Positions 21,351 through 30,400 of a stretch of DNA of 32,544 nt are shown in pieces. The position numbers were made by a program, and so were the translations under genes. The stretch covers positions 1-32,544 of the forward strand of contig DASPKX010000156.1 of NCBI GenBank assembly GCA_035627835.1, in the 5' to 3' direction. The notes below the pieces were generated by a model, which saw only the letters and a list, made by a program, of their open reading frames with translations, was not told where the DNA came from and searched no databases. The DNA comes from DASPKX01 sp035627835. GTDB taxonomy: Bacteria > Verrucomicrobiota > Verrucomicrobiia > Limisphaerales > SXQI01. Numbering within the stretch: position 1 is the stretch's first letter; each line of letters begins with the position of its first letter.

Positions 21351-24300
21351 ATGCCGTCGGCGCCTGCACCAGGTTCCCCTGCCGAGCCGCTGCTGCGCGA
21401 GCGGGAACAAACGATCCAGAAGCTTCGCAAAGCTTCGATCGCGCTGTTGGGGATCCTGCTGGTGGTGGTGGCTCTTGCTTGCCTGGCGCTGGCCATGGCG
21501 GCGTTCGGAGAAGAGCAATTCGTTCGAGCTGTTGAAGCCACGCAACTCAGCCAGCAGAAGCTTGCGGAATCGTACCTTTCCCAAGCACGCGCCGAACGGG
21601 TGAGCCGTTCCCTTGGCTCAAAAGAGCGAGCGCTGGCTGCTTTGCGTTCGGCGGCTGCGATCACGAACTCACCGCAGCTCCGGCAGGAAGCGAGCGACGT
21701 GCTCGCCTTGACGGATCTCAACTCGCCGGAACTGGCTTGGCCAGGAAAGGTCGGGACCGATGTTGCGGATGTGGATCGGGATTTTACGCGTTACCTCCGA
21801 TTCGGGCCGGGAAACGAAGCGACCCTGCACGCGCTTCAGAGCAACGAGGGGCTCCATCTGTTTGGGGGCGCCAGCCGTCCGGTGCGTGGCAGATTCAGCC
21901 GGGACGGCAAACTGGTGGCGATTCGTTACGCCGACGGTTGGGTGCAGGTGTGGAATTGCACGGATGGCACAACGAGGTTCAAGGCGCTCGTGGATCAGGG
22001 TTCAACAATTGCCTTCGATAGGGAAGGGAAGATCCTGGCCGTGGGTGACGCGCGCGCCCAGAAGGTGCGGCTGTTCGACACTTCGACGGGCAACGAGGGC
22101 GGGGCGATCGATTCGGCCCCGGCCGAGCATCTCGTGTTCAATCCTGCGGATTCTCGGCAGCTTGGTGTGCTTACTTCTGACGGGGTATTTGCGATCCGGA
22201 ATGTGGAGGACGGGGCCACTGTCTTTTTTGCGCGACACAACTCCCGAATCGTTTCGATCGCATGGTCCGACAATGGTCGGGTGGCCGCAGGAGGATGTGA
22301 GGATGGCCAGATCGTGCGCTGGGACTTGAGTTCCGGCCAAGCGCTGGCCTTCCGAGCCGGGGACGCGTCTCACCCCACGCCGACTATCAATCCGACGGGG
22401 ACACTCATCGCCAGCCAAGGTTGGGACGGTGTGACACGCGTGCATCTTGCTGCATCGGGAGAATTGCTGCGGAGCACACAATCGGGTTTGGCGCTGGGCT
22501 TCAACAGGGACGGGACGAAGCTGGCATTTCGCAAGGAGCCAGGCGGGTTGGGAGTGTGGGGTGTTGCGCAAAGCAGAGCGTTGGAAACGTGGAATGTCAG
22601 CGGGGGCGGGCGGAAGATCATTTTTTCAATCAGCAGCAGCGCGGACGGCAAATGGTTGGCTGTGATGCGCGAGGATGGCGTGCGGCTGCTTCGCCAAAGC
22701 GACGGCGCGGTGATGGGACATGAGCCGCTGGAACGGATTTGGGATCAGTCGGTGCAATTCGATTCCAGGAGCGGCCGATTATTTGGAGCGTCACCGAGCG
22801 GAATGCATGCCTGGGCCATTGATGAGGAGGATGGGAAAGCTGTTTTCCGGCAGGAGTTGTTCGTTTCGTCACCGCGCGGATTGGAAACGGATTGGGTGCG
22901 CATAAGTCCTGATGGCATCAACGCCGCGGTGCGCCTCTCCTCGGCCCATGTGATTTGTTTTCCGTTAGCAGACCCGAAAGCATTCGTGGCGTTTCCAAAC
23001 ATGCCGGTGATCCGCGGGTTGGCTTTGAACAACGCGAGGGGGGAAGTGGTGATCAGCTCGGATAAATTTGGCACGCGGGTTTTCAGCGTGGCCACAGGGA
23101 AGCCGGTCCGGGAGTTAAGCGCGGCCGATGGTCAATTGCAGACGAGCGCGGATGGGAGATGGGCGTGCCTCGCCGCGAATGATCGCGCGATCCTCTACAG
23201 CTTGCCCGAATGGCGGGAGGAGAAGTCGTTCCAAGTTGAATCTGGAGGAACGAGATCGGGCTTGGTCGCGTTTAGCCATGACAGCAAGCTGCTCGCTGCG
23301 ACGCTTTCGGACAGTGAAATCGTTCTTCACGATTTGAGCGCGGGGCGGGAGCGGCTTCGGCTGAACTCGATGGATCTGGGGAACATGAATGCGCTGGAGT
23401 TCGATGCGAAGGGGGAGGCTCTTTTCATCGCCACAAAAGGCGCGGACGTCATTCACAAATGGAACTTTGCGGGGGTGGAGGCGGAGTTGGTCTCGTTAGG
23501 ACTTGATGGCAGGCGCCATGCGGAAGTCCCGGCTGCGGCTCCGAGCGCGCGAGTGCAGCGTTTTCAGAAGATCGCCGGGCTGATCTTAACGACGCTGATC
23601 CTGACATTGGCGGCAGTGCTCTTCGTGCTTCATAGGCATCGAGCAATGCTGAGCGAATTAATGGCCAAGGAAACCTTGATCGTGCGGAAGAGCCGGGATC
23701 TTGAATTGGCGCAGGCTGAACTGCTGCACAGCGAAAAAATGACCGCGCTCGGGACGATGGCAGCGGGAATTGCGCACGATTTCAACAATCTGTTGTCGGT
23801 GATCCGCATGTCGAATGACTTAATTGGGGAGAGCCGCGATCGGAAGGAGATCCGGGAGAACGTGGCGGAGATCGAGCAAGCTGTGACCCAGGGGCGGCAG
23901 GTCGTGCGCTCGCTGTTGGGGTACACGCGGGAGAATGCGGGTGAAGCGCAGCATTATTCCGCGGAGGAGATGACGCGGAATTTGTTGCGGCTGCTGCGGA
24001 AACAGTTTCTCGCGAACATCCAGGTGAAGGTGGTGGCGGAGCCGAATTTGCCTCCTGTCTTTGGGCATGCCGCGCGCATTGAGCAGGCGCTGTTGAATAT
24101 CATCGTAAACGCAGCGGAGGCTATGCCGAATGGGGGAGCAATCTCAGTGCGTCTGAGCATGGTGAAAAGCGTTCCCGCCGCAGTGCGGCTGCGGCCGACG
24201 GGAGCGGAGGAATATTTAAGGATCAGCCTGAAGGATACTGGGCCGGGAATAGCGCCGGACCAGATTGGGAGAATCTTCGAGCCGTTTTACACAACGAAGA

Positions 24301-24485
24301 ATGGAGGGCCGAAGCGGGGGACAGGATTGGGGCTGTCGTTGGTTTATGCTGTGTGCGAGAAGGAGGGCGCGGGGCTGCAGGTGGCGAGCGCTCCAGATGA
24401 GGGAGCGGAATTTTCGATTTATCTTCCGATCGCGGCATCGCAGAACCCGTGCGCGGAAAGCACAGTGGCCGCGAACGCCACGTAA
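21351..24485 (+). CDS. Sensor histidine kinase with large WD40-like extracytoplasmic domain
   Basis: The protein has 1044 residues from the ATG at 21351; a TTG at 21330 would add seven. TM1 spans about 28-52, a coiled-coil linker 53-125 ('RAERVSRSLGSKERALAALRSAAAI'), and repeated WD40-like blades fill about 130-735 ('FSRDGKLVAIRYADGWVQVWNC', 'IAWSDNGRVAAGGCEDGQIVRWDL', 'FSHDSKLLAATLSDSEIVLHDL'). TM2 lies at 741-762, followed by a short coiled coil. The kinase core has the phospho-acceptor H809 in 'MAAGIAHDFNNLL', N-box 'NIIVNAAEAMPNGG' (about 916-929), G1 'DTGPGI' (about 962) and G2 'GTGLGL' (about 990). The propeller would face the periplasm. The TM1-linker-propeller part resembles what follows the kinase domain in WD40 Ser/Thr kinases of this phylum. 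Its response regulator begins 17 bases downstream. Confidence 0.9.
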   Translation: MPSAPAPGSPAEPLLREREQTIQKLRKASIALLGILLVVVALACLALAMAAFGEEQFVRAVEATQLSQQKLAESYLSQARAERVSRSLGSKERALAALRSAAAITNSPQLRQEASDVLALTDLNSPELAWPGKVGTDVADVDRDFTRYLRFGPGNEATLHALQSNEGLHLFGGASRPVRGRFSRDGKLVAIRYADGWVQVWNCTDGTTRFKALVDQGSTIAFDREGKILAVGDARAQKVRLFDTSTGNEGGAIDSAPAEHLVFNPADSRQLGVLTSDGVFAIRNVEDGATVFFARHNSRIVSIAWSDNGRVAAGGCEDGQIVRWDLSSGQALAFRAGDASHPTPTINPTGTLIASQGWDGVTRVHLAASGELLRSTQSGLALGFNRDGTKLAFRKEPGGLGVWGVAQSRALETWNVSGGGRKIIFSISSSADGKWLAVMREDGVRLLRQSDGAVMGHEPLERIWDQSVQFDSRSGRLFGASPSGMHAWAIDEEDGKAVFRQELFVSSPRGLETDWVRISPDGINAAVRLSSAHVICFPLADPKAFVAFPNMPVIRGLALNNARGEVVISSDKFGTRVFSVATGKPVRELSAADGQLQTSADGRWACLAANDRAILYSLPEWREEKSFQVESGGTRSGLVAFSHDSKLLAATLSDSEIVLHDLSAGRERLRLNSMDLGNMNALEFDAKGEALFIATKGADVIHKWNFAGVEAELVSLGLDGRRHAEVPAAAPSARVQRFQKIAGLILTTLILTLAAVLFVLHRHRAMLSELMAKETLIVRKSRDLELAQAELLHSEKMTALGTMAAGIAHDFNNLLSVIRMSNDLIGESRDRKEIRENVAEIEQAVTQGRQVVRSLLGYTRENAGEAQHYSAEEMTRNLLRLLRKQFLANIQVKVVAEPNLPPVFGHAARIEQALLNIIVNAAEAMPNGGAISVRLSMVKSVPAAVRLRPTGAEEYLRISLKDTGPGIAPDQIGRIFEPFYTTKNGGPKRGTGLGLSLVYAVCEKEGAGLQVASAPDEGAEFSIYLPIAASQNPCAESTVAANAT

Positions 24486-24502
24486 CGATTACAAGAAAAG
24501 CT

Positions 24503-25177
24503 ATGGACGAGCAGATCGCGCCCGAGCCAACCCTTGCCACAATCCTGGTGATCGAAGACGACGAGCAGCAGCTCCGTCTATATCGCAAAACATTGAAGGA
24601 ATTCCGCGTGGTCCATGCCACAACGGGAACCGAGGGGCTCGGGTTAATTGAGGAGCATCGGCCTTCAGTGATTCTGCTCGATCACATTTTGGCGGAGGGG
24701 GAGAAGGGGACAGATTTTTTGCCGAAGCTGAAACGGATCGCGCCGCATGTGCCTGTCATCGTTATTTCGGGAACACTGGACATTCAGGGGCAGTTGAAAG
24801 CGCTTCAAGGGCCGCACTCGGCGCATTATGTGATAGAGAAGCCAGTAAGCGTGCGGGAGTTGCGGAAGACAGTTGAGATCGCGCTAACGGAGTGCGGGGT
24901 GGCGGAAACGATTGCGGTGCTGCAATCGTTGGAGCGGCATGAGCTTGTTCGCTCGGAGGGAAGCGAGCGGCGGTTCACGCGGCGGCTGGCACGGCAGCAT
25001 GAGATGTTGCTGCAATTGCGCCAGTCGCAAGGGCGACCGAATATTTCGGAACTTGCGCGCCAGCATGAGGTGGATCGGAAAACGATAATACGCGATTTGC
25101 ACGACTTGATAGATCGCGGGCAGCTCGATCCGAGTGTTTACCCGGAATGGAAAAGCGCGGCGGCTGAAGTGTCATAA
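24503..25177 (+). CDS. Response regulator: receiver domain plus DNA-binding helix-turn-helix
   Basis: The protein has 224 residues from the ATG at 24503. Receiver residues are all present: acidic pair D19-D20 (VIEDDE), phospho-acceptor D60 (ILLDH), S89 (VISGT) and K113 (IEKP). A helical linker (128-175) leads to a C-terminal helix-turn-helix at about 178-207 ('PNISELARQHEVDRKTIIRDLHDLIDRG') that looks like a winged-helix or resolvase/Fis-type motif; it is not of the OmpR, LuxR or NtrC type. It is co-transcribed with the WD40 histidine kinase. Two direct repeats just after the stop codon could be its binding sites. Confidence 0.9.
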   Translation: MDEQIAPEPTLATILVIEDDEQQLRLYRKTLKEFRVVHATTGTEGLGLIEEHRPSVILLDHILAEGEKGTDFLPKLKRIAPHVPVIVISGTLDIQGQLKALQGPHSAHYVIEKPVSVRELRKTVEIALTECGVAETIAVLQSLERHELVRSEGSERRFTRRLARQHEMLLQLRQSQGRPNISELARQHEVDRKTIIRDLHDLIDRGQLDPSVYPEWKSAAAEVS

Positions 25178-25179
25178 GT

Positions 25180-25216
25180 GTGCGCGCAAGTCACACGGGT
25201 GCGCGCTGAAGTCACA
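25180..25216. repeat. Tandem direct repeats, candidate response-regulator sites
   Basis: GTGCGCGC-AAGTCACA (25180-25195) and GTGCGCGC-TG-AAGTCACA (25199-25216) are two copies offset by 19-21 bases, about two helical turns. They lie in the 77-base gap before the secreted protein at 25255, a position suited to activation of that gene by the response regulator encoded just upstream. Confidence 0.6.
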
Positions 25217-25254
25217 GTTGAGCGGCCCATTGCGCGTTTAGTAAAGATGGGCTC

Positions 25255-26952
25255 ATGAGAGCCACTTCTATTTTCAGCGATTTTCGAAAACTCACAATTG
25301 CCTCGGCTGTTCTGATGTGTGCTTCGAACGGAGTCGCCACTCACGCTCAGGCTTTAGGGCCAGCGTTCTCATCGGCTTATAGCGTGAAGGATCTCGGGCC
25401 ATTGCCGCTTGAGGAGGGGATTGGCGGGATCGCGCTCCACCCCACGAATCCGACCAAATTGCTTTTCCGAATGACCGCGGGGCAAGGCACGGAAAACAGC
25501 CTGCACGAGGTGACTGTGACGAGGGGCGCGGACCAACGGATCACGGGATTTAGCAGCCCGACTCGCTTCGTGGCGCTCACACCGAGTGAGAATGGCGCCA
25601 CGGGGGCTTCGGATGGAAGCCTGGCGGTGCATAGCTCTGGGACGGTCCTATACACGAGTTATAACGACGCGACAGTGGGGCAGGTGAAGGCGGGCAGCCA
25701 AACACGCGACAAGCTGATTAATCTGGATGACCTCGGCTACCCCTCCGGCGGCGGTGGCCTGGCCATTGTGCCGGCTGGACTGCCAGGCGCGGGGAGGTTC
25801 AAGGTTGCGGCCTCATCCACATGGACAGATGGCGCGCTCATCGCTGATGGTGAAGGAACATTTGACCTGTCTGAGCCTTCCAACTGGATTGAATTGCCAC
25901 AAGATGCGGGTGGCATTGCTTATGTGAAAGCGGGCGAGCCTGTATTCTCGACGGCATCCATTCTGATGACGACGCAGGATGACGCAGTGATTGCGTACAC
26001 GGCGAATCAGGTGGGGGATCCCAATGTCGGATCCGCTCGCTTATTTTTGACGAACCTTCCGAATGTCAGCGGCATAACTGTCGATATAGTTACGGGCGAT
26101 ATTCTGGTGAGCGGTCGTGGCAACAGGATTTATGCGATTGGGAAATTCCAGTCGAAGCCGATCACGGTTCGGTTAGTCGAGCCGACGGCAGGAGCGACCT
26201 ACCCTGCCCCGGGCACGGTGCGTGTCACGGCGGAAGCAGAGCAACCAGGAGGAGCGATCAGCAAAGTCGATTTCTATGCTGGCGACACACTCTTTGCGAC
26301 CGAGATTAATTCGCCCTATGTGGCGTTCGCGCAAAATTTGGCCGCAGGAAATTACGCCATCAGGGTTGTGGCGACGGATTCGGGCGGAAGTACAGCAACA
26401 TCATCCGTTGTGAACATTTCAGTGACGAATGTCATTAACCAGTTACCAACGGTGCGTCTTACCACTCCAACGAATAACACGCACCTGAACTCGTGCTCCT
26501 CGATCGCGTTGAGGGCTGAAGCTTCGGACCCAGATGACGGGGGCATCGCATTCATCGAGTTCTACAACGGGCAAGCTTTGCTCGGACGCGATAGCACATT
26601 CCCGTACGAATGGACGATTACCAATGCATCGCCCGGGAATTACCAATTGAAAGCGGTGGCCACTGACGTTGCAGGCGCCTCGGCCACCTCAGCAACCGCG
26701 CACGTAATGGTGATGGGGCCGTCGTTGCATGAGAGCCACACGGGAATGAGCCCGGAAAAGAATATGTTGTTTTGCTTCAACGGCATTGCAGGCAAGCGTT
26801 ACGTGATTGAGACAAAAGCGACTTTGCAAAGCGCTGAGCCTTGGACCCCGGTGCGCACAAACACGATCACAGCCGGGTCATTGATGGAGTTCGTGGATGA
26901 GCAAACGCGGGTGCGGAAGTCTGCGTTTTTCCGGGTTCGCGCCCTCGAATAA
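25255..26952 (+). CDS. Secreted protein: propeller-like N-terminus plus two Ig-like domains
   Basis: The protein has 565 residues. The signal peptide ends near 'THAQA' (about residue 33). Residues 40-300 are a beta-rich, propeller-like domain ('GIGGIALHPTNPTKLLF', 'SGITVDIVTGDILVSGRGNRIYAIG'). Two bacterial Ig-like domains of the Big_9 kind follow at about 302-393 ('ITVRLVEPTAG...VDFYAGDTLFATEINSPY') and 398-490 ('PTVRLTTPTNN...EFYNGQALLGRDSTFPY'). The C-terminal domain has 'KRYVIETKATLQSAEPW' and ends 'AFFRVRALE', the same tail pattern as the giant protein at 27498-31673. It probably acts at the cell surface or outside the cell; ligand unknown. It may be controlled by the two-component system upstream. 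Confidence 0.85.
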   Translation: MRATSIFSDFRKLTIASAVLMCASNGVATHAQALGPAFSSAYSVKDLGPLPLEEGIGGIALHPTNPTKLLFRMTAGQGTENSLHEVTVTRGADQRITGFSSPTRFVALTPSENGATGASDGSLAVHSSGTVLYTSYNDATVGQVKAGSQTRDKLINLDDLGYPSGGGGLAIVPAGLPGAGRFKVAASSTWTDGALIADGEGTFDLSEPSNWIELPQDAGGIAYVKAGEPVFSTASILMTTQDDAVIAYTANQVGDPNVGSARLFLTNLPNVSGITVDIVTGDILVSGRGNRIYAIGKFQSKPITVRLVEPTAGATYPAPGTVRVTAEAEQPGGAISKVDFYAGDTLFATEINSPYVAFAQNLAAGNYAIRVVATDSGGSTATSSVVNISVTNVINQLPTVRLTTPTNNTHLNSCSSIALRAEASDPDDGGIAFIEFYNGQALLGRDSTFPYEWTITNASPGNYQLKAVATDVAGASATSATAHVMVMGPSLHESHTGMSPEKNMLFCFNGIAGKRYVIETKATLQSAEPWTPVRTNTITAGSLMEFVDEQTRVRKSAFFRVRALE

Positions 26953-26958
26953 GGGTTG

Positions 26959-27372
26959 TTATTCCCGAACCACGTCTCGCTTGTAGATGACGTAAGGAGG
27001 CTTTTTGCCTTGATCGGCGCGGAGGATGAGCTTGTCGCCTTTGTCCTTTGAGGAAAAAGGATAGTAAACGACGCCTGGCTTGCGGAGGAAGGCAAGCATG
27101 CTCGAGTCAAAGACGCCCAACTGGGCGAGTTCCTCTGGCTTAAGAGCCGGGAATTCGCGTTGATCTTCGTAGAACGTGGCGAGAGCAGTGGCGAACGCAG
27201 GGGTAAATTGCTGGCCCGTGATCTCGCTCTCGAAGCTCTTCGCCCGTCGGTATGCCTTCAGCACCGAAGGCACCATCATGCCGACGAGAATCATGATGAT
27301 GCAGAGCACACACATCAGTTCGATGAGCGAAAAGCCTCTACGGCGGGCTAAAGCTGGACAATTTGCACGCAT
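26959..27372 (-). CDS. Type IV pilin/pseudopilin-like protein
   Basis: The protein has 137 residues. A basic leader (RANCPALARRR) precedes the canonical prepilin cleavage site 'G|FSLIELMCVLCIIMILVGMMVPSVL' with Glu at +5, then a short soluble domain ('AFATALATFYEDQREFPALKPEELAQLG') of the GspG/PilA small-pilin type. It is a single orphan gene: no secretion ATPase, peptidase or secretin gene is nearby. A GGGGGA stretch lies eight bases before the ATG. It converges with the secreted protein gene, with six bases between stops. Confidence 0.87.
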   Translation of the reverse strand: MRANCPALARRRGFSLIELMCVLCIIMILVGMMVPSVLKAYRRAKSFESEITGQQFTPAFATALATFYEDQREFPALKPEELAQLGVFDSSMLAFLRKPGVVYYPFSSKDKGDKLILRADQGKKPPYVIYKRDVVRE

Positions 27373-27449
27373 CTTTTGATCCCCCGTCTGAGGGAGCGCT
27401 TACCAACTTCGACAATCGGCAAAGCAGTTCAGCACGCAGGAGGGAAACA

Positions 27450-27481
27450 AAAAGGCGGCAGGGTTTCACCTGCCGCCTTTT
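27450..27481. terminator. Bidirectional Rho-independent terminator
   Basis: AAAAGGCGGCAGG (27450-27462) and CCTGCCGCCTTTT (27469-27481) form a perfect 13-base stem with a 6-base loop. The minus-strand reading continues with TTTTTG, so it ends transcription of the giant gene at 27498, 17 bases downstream of its stop, before the pseudopilin gene. Confidence 0.92.
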
Positions 27482-27497
27482 GGATGAATAGAAGCTG

Positions 27498-30400
27498 CTA
27501 CTCCGCCCGGAGACGGTAGAAGCGCTGGCTACCGCTCGCGGGAACCTGGCCGATGCTGCTCCCTGTAACCGGGTCAACGCTTGTTGCGATTGGCTGCCAG
27601 TCGTCGGCGGTCGGTGATGTGGCCGATTCAAGCGTCACGGACACACCCGCAGGAGGATCGAAGCTCAGGGTTAGGACACCGTCTCCGCCTTGTGAAAAAC
27701 GCAACGCGAACGGATCGAGCTGCGCCTGGCCGGCGATAAGCGATGTGAGGCCGTCGAACGACGCTTTGCCGATGAACACAGCCGCTTCAGCGGATTCAGT
27801 CGGGTTGGCAATGTAGGAGAGTTCGCGTGGCGAGGAGTCGTAGAACGGACCCCACCGAATGACGTTCCTTTCCGCGGAATACTCACCGCCATGGGTAATG
27901 CTGGCGGCTGTCCAACCCACGGGGAGTTGCTCCTCCACGGCGTGAACGGTTGTGCCTGGCGCAGGCTCCACTGTAAGCCGAACAGGGAGAGAGGATCCGG
28001 CTGCGGCGCTGGTCGGAAGAGAGCGGCTTGCGGCGCTGGCTGAGAGACTAAACGCCCGGAAGGGTGGGTTGGTTTGAATAGGCACCCACCACATGGGGGC
28101 GGATGGAATATTTGGATCGAAGCGATAAGCCTCCCCGCCCTTCCAGAGGAGGCCTGCCCGCGTGACGTAGCTTAGAGGGCTGTTGGTCCCTTGGGTCCAA
28201 TTCCCGGCGTACGCAGTGAGTTCGTTCAAGGTAATACGGTAATCGGCTGGGTTGCTATCAGCCGGGTGGCGGATTTCCACTGGCGCAATGGTTTGGTCTC
28301 CAATAATAGCCACATCCTGACCGTTGGCAGACGCACGGCCTTCGAAGGTGAAGCTGTTGATCGCGTTGGTCGGCGCAATCACCGTGTAGGTCAGTGTCCG
28401 GATTTGGCGGTCACGGTATGGGCCGAATTTAACTTTCCCATTCGCTGGGTCGTATAAGCCGTCGGGTGAAGCGTTGATAACGCGCCAGCCGCCTGGCGGC
28501 GCATCCTCAACAGCGTAAGCGGTGACAGCAGCGCTCGGTTGAACGCGGATCTGCACCGGGATCGGCGCGCCAGGTCGGTATGAATCGGGCAGCAAACGAG
28601 TGGCCACAATCAAAGGCTGCGGCGGGACAACGTAGAATGTCACCGGCGCGGAGACGTTGGTGCGGAAGCCATCATAACGAGCGGAGGCTTGAATGATGTT
28701 CGTGCCGTTCATGGGTCGGGTCCAAATGAACTCCCAAGGAGTGTCGATGGCGGCAAGGGGGCTGGGATGGGCGTCCCCTAACCAGAGGCCGTTCGAGAAC
28801 AATTCAACGCGTTCAACCGCGCCGCGTGTGAGAACGCGGATGGTGATCGGCTGATTGTTGGTGAACCGGGCGCCTTGCTGTGGTGACGTAATGCGAACAG
28901 TAACATTGGTTGGAGGGCGGACCACGATGAAATTAACCGTTCCAGACCAAGCGGTGGCGCTCCGATTGTCAGTAGCGCGCGCGCTGACAGTGCGGGATCC
29001 TGCAGGCGGGTTGGTCCAGAGGAGGCGGTAGGCGTGGCCAGCAGGTTGGCTGAGCGCGAGCAGAGAGTCGGGCACGCCAAATCCGATGCTGCGTCCATCA
29101 TCGAAAAACTCAACGGAAGCGATGGTGCCATCTGGATCAAATGCCCGGGCGATGAGGGCCACCTGATTTGTTACCAGCTGCCCAGGAACCGGATATTCTA
29201 TGTGAACGAGGGGCGGTTGGTTCAGCGGATTCCGGATGACTGTGATTTCAACCGGTGCGGATTCGGCAACCAGGTTCCCTTGAAAGACTCTGGCAACAAT
29301 GCGGTGCGAACCAGATGGCGCGTTCGTCCAGGAAAGCCGGAAGATTCGACCGGAGATTGGGTCGATGGTTGGGGGCTCATGCCCAAGGCCGAGCTTAGAG
29401 CCATTAGAATAGAACTCCACGCGGTCAGGATTAGTGAATGGGGCTTCCACGTTAGCGAAAAGATTTATGACGTGCTGATTCGTGAATCGCGCGCCTGAAG
29501 CTGGAGCAGTGATGCGAATCGATGAGGATTGGTCCCACCGTTTTTGCCAGACCAATTCGTAAGTTTCCGCGCGAGGATCAATCAGGTAGATACGCGACTC
29601 CCGGTAAGCTGTCATGGAACTGAGAGGGCTGTGTCCGGGATCGCCTTCGAGGAACAGGAGCAGTTTATCATCGAGCGCGAGAAGTTCCGAGCGGTCTGCT
29701 CCCCAGAGGCTGTAAGGCAGGTTCGTTAGCGTGATAGTTCCAACGACCTCACCGATTTGGTTGAAGCGAGTGATGTCCACGTGAGTGGTGGCGCTTCCTC
29801 CCAAATACGAGGTCTCGGCCGCATAGAAAGCGTCGGTTTGCCGATGGTAAACAATGGATTCCAAGTCGCGACCGTCCAGGCTGCGGAGCACCGTCCAGGT
29901 ATTGCTCGCGTAGTAATACTGGTAGAGATACCCACCCCCCCCCAAGCTCGCGACAATGATGCGGTTACGGAGGGTGTCGTAAGCGGCGCCCATCGGCCAA
30001 CTGAGTTCCGGCAGACCGGCAGGCAAGGCCGTGATCTCTTGAACTTGCTGCGTTTGACTGTCGTAGCGCGTGATGGAATGCGGTTCGGCACCGAATAAAT
30101 AGCGTTGGTTCCCGCCGACCATGCGCAGACCGGGGATAAGCGGACCACCGTCCGCGGGGCCGTTTTCCGTGTAGGTTTTTTCGACGATGCGACCACCAAC
30201 AAGGAATCGTGTGTCGACGTTGAACCGGACGTGGTTTGTTGGGCCAAGCACCTGGATCCCGATGGAGGGAGACCATCCGACCAGGTTCATGGAATCGGTT
30301 GCTTTCGCTTTAAGGCTATAGGAACCCGCTGTCAGGTTCGACAGCACAAGGCCAAAGACGTCTCCGTTCGTCGGCAGAATTGTGAGCAGACGGTGCGCGA

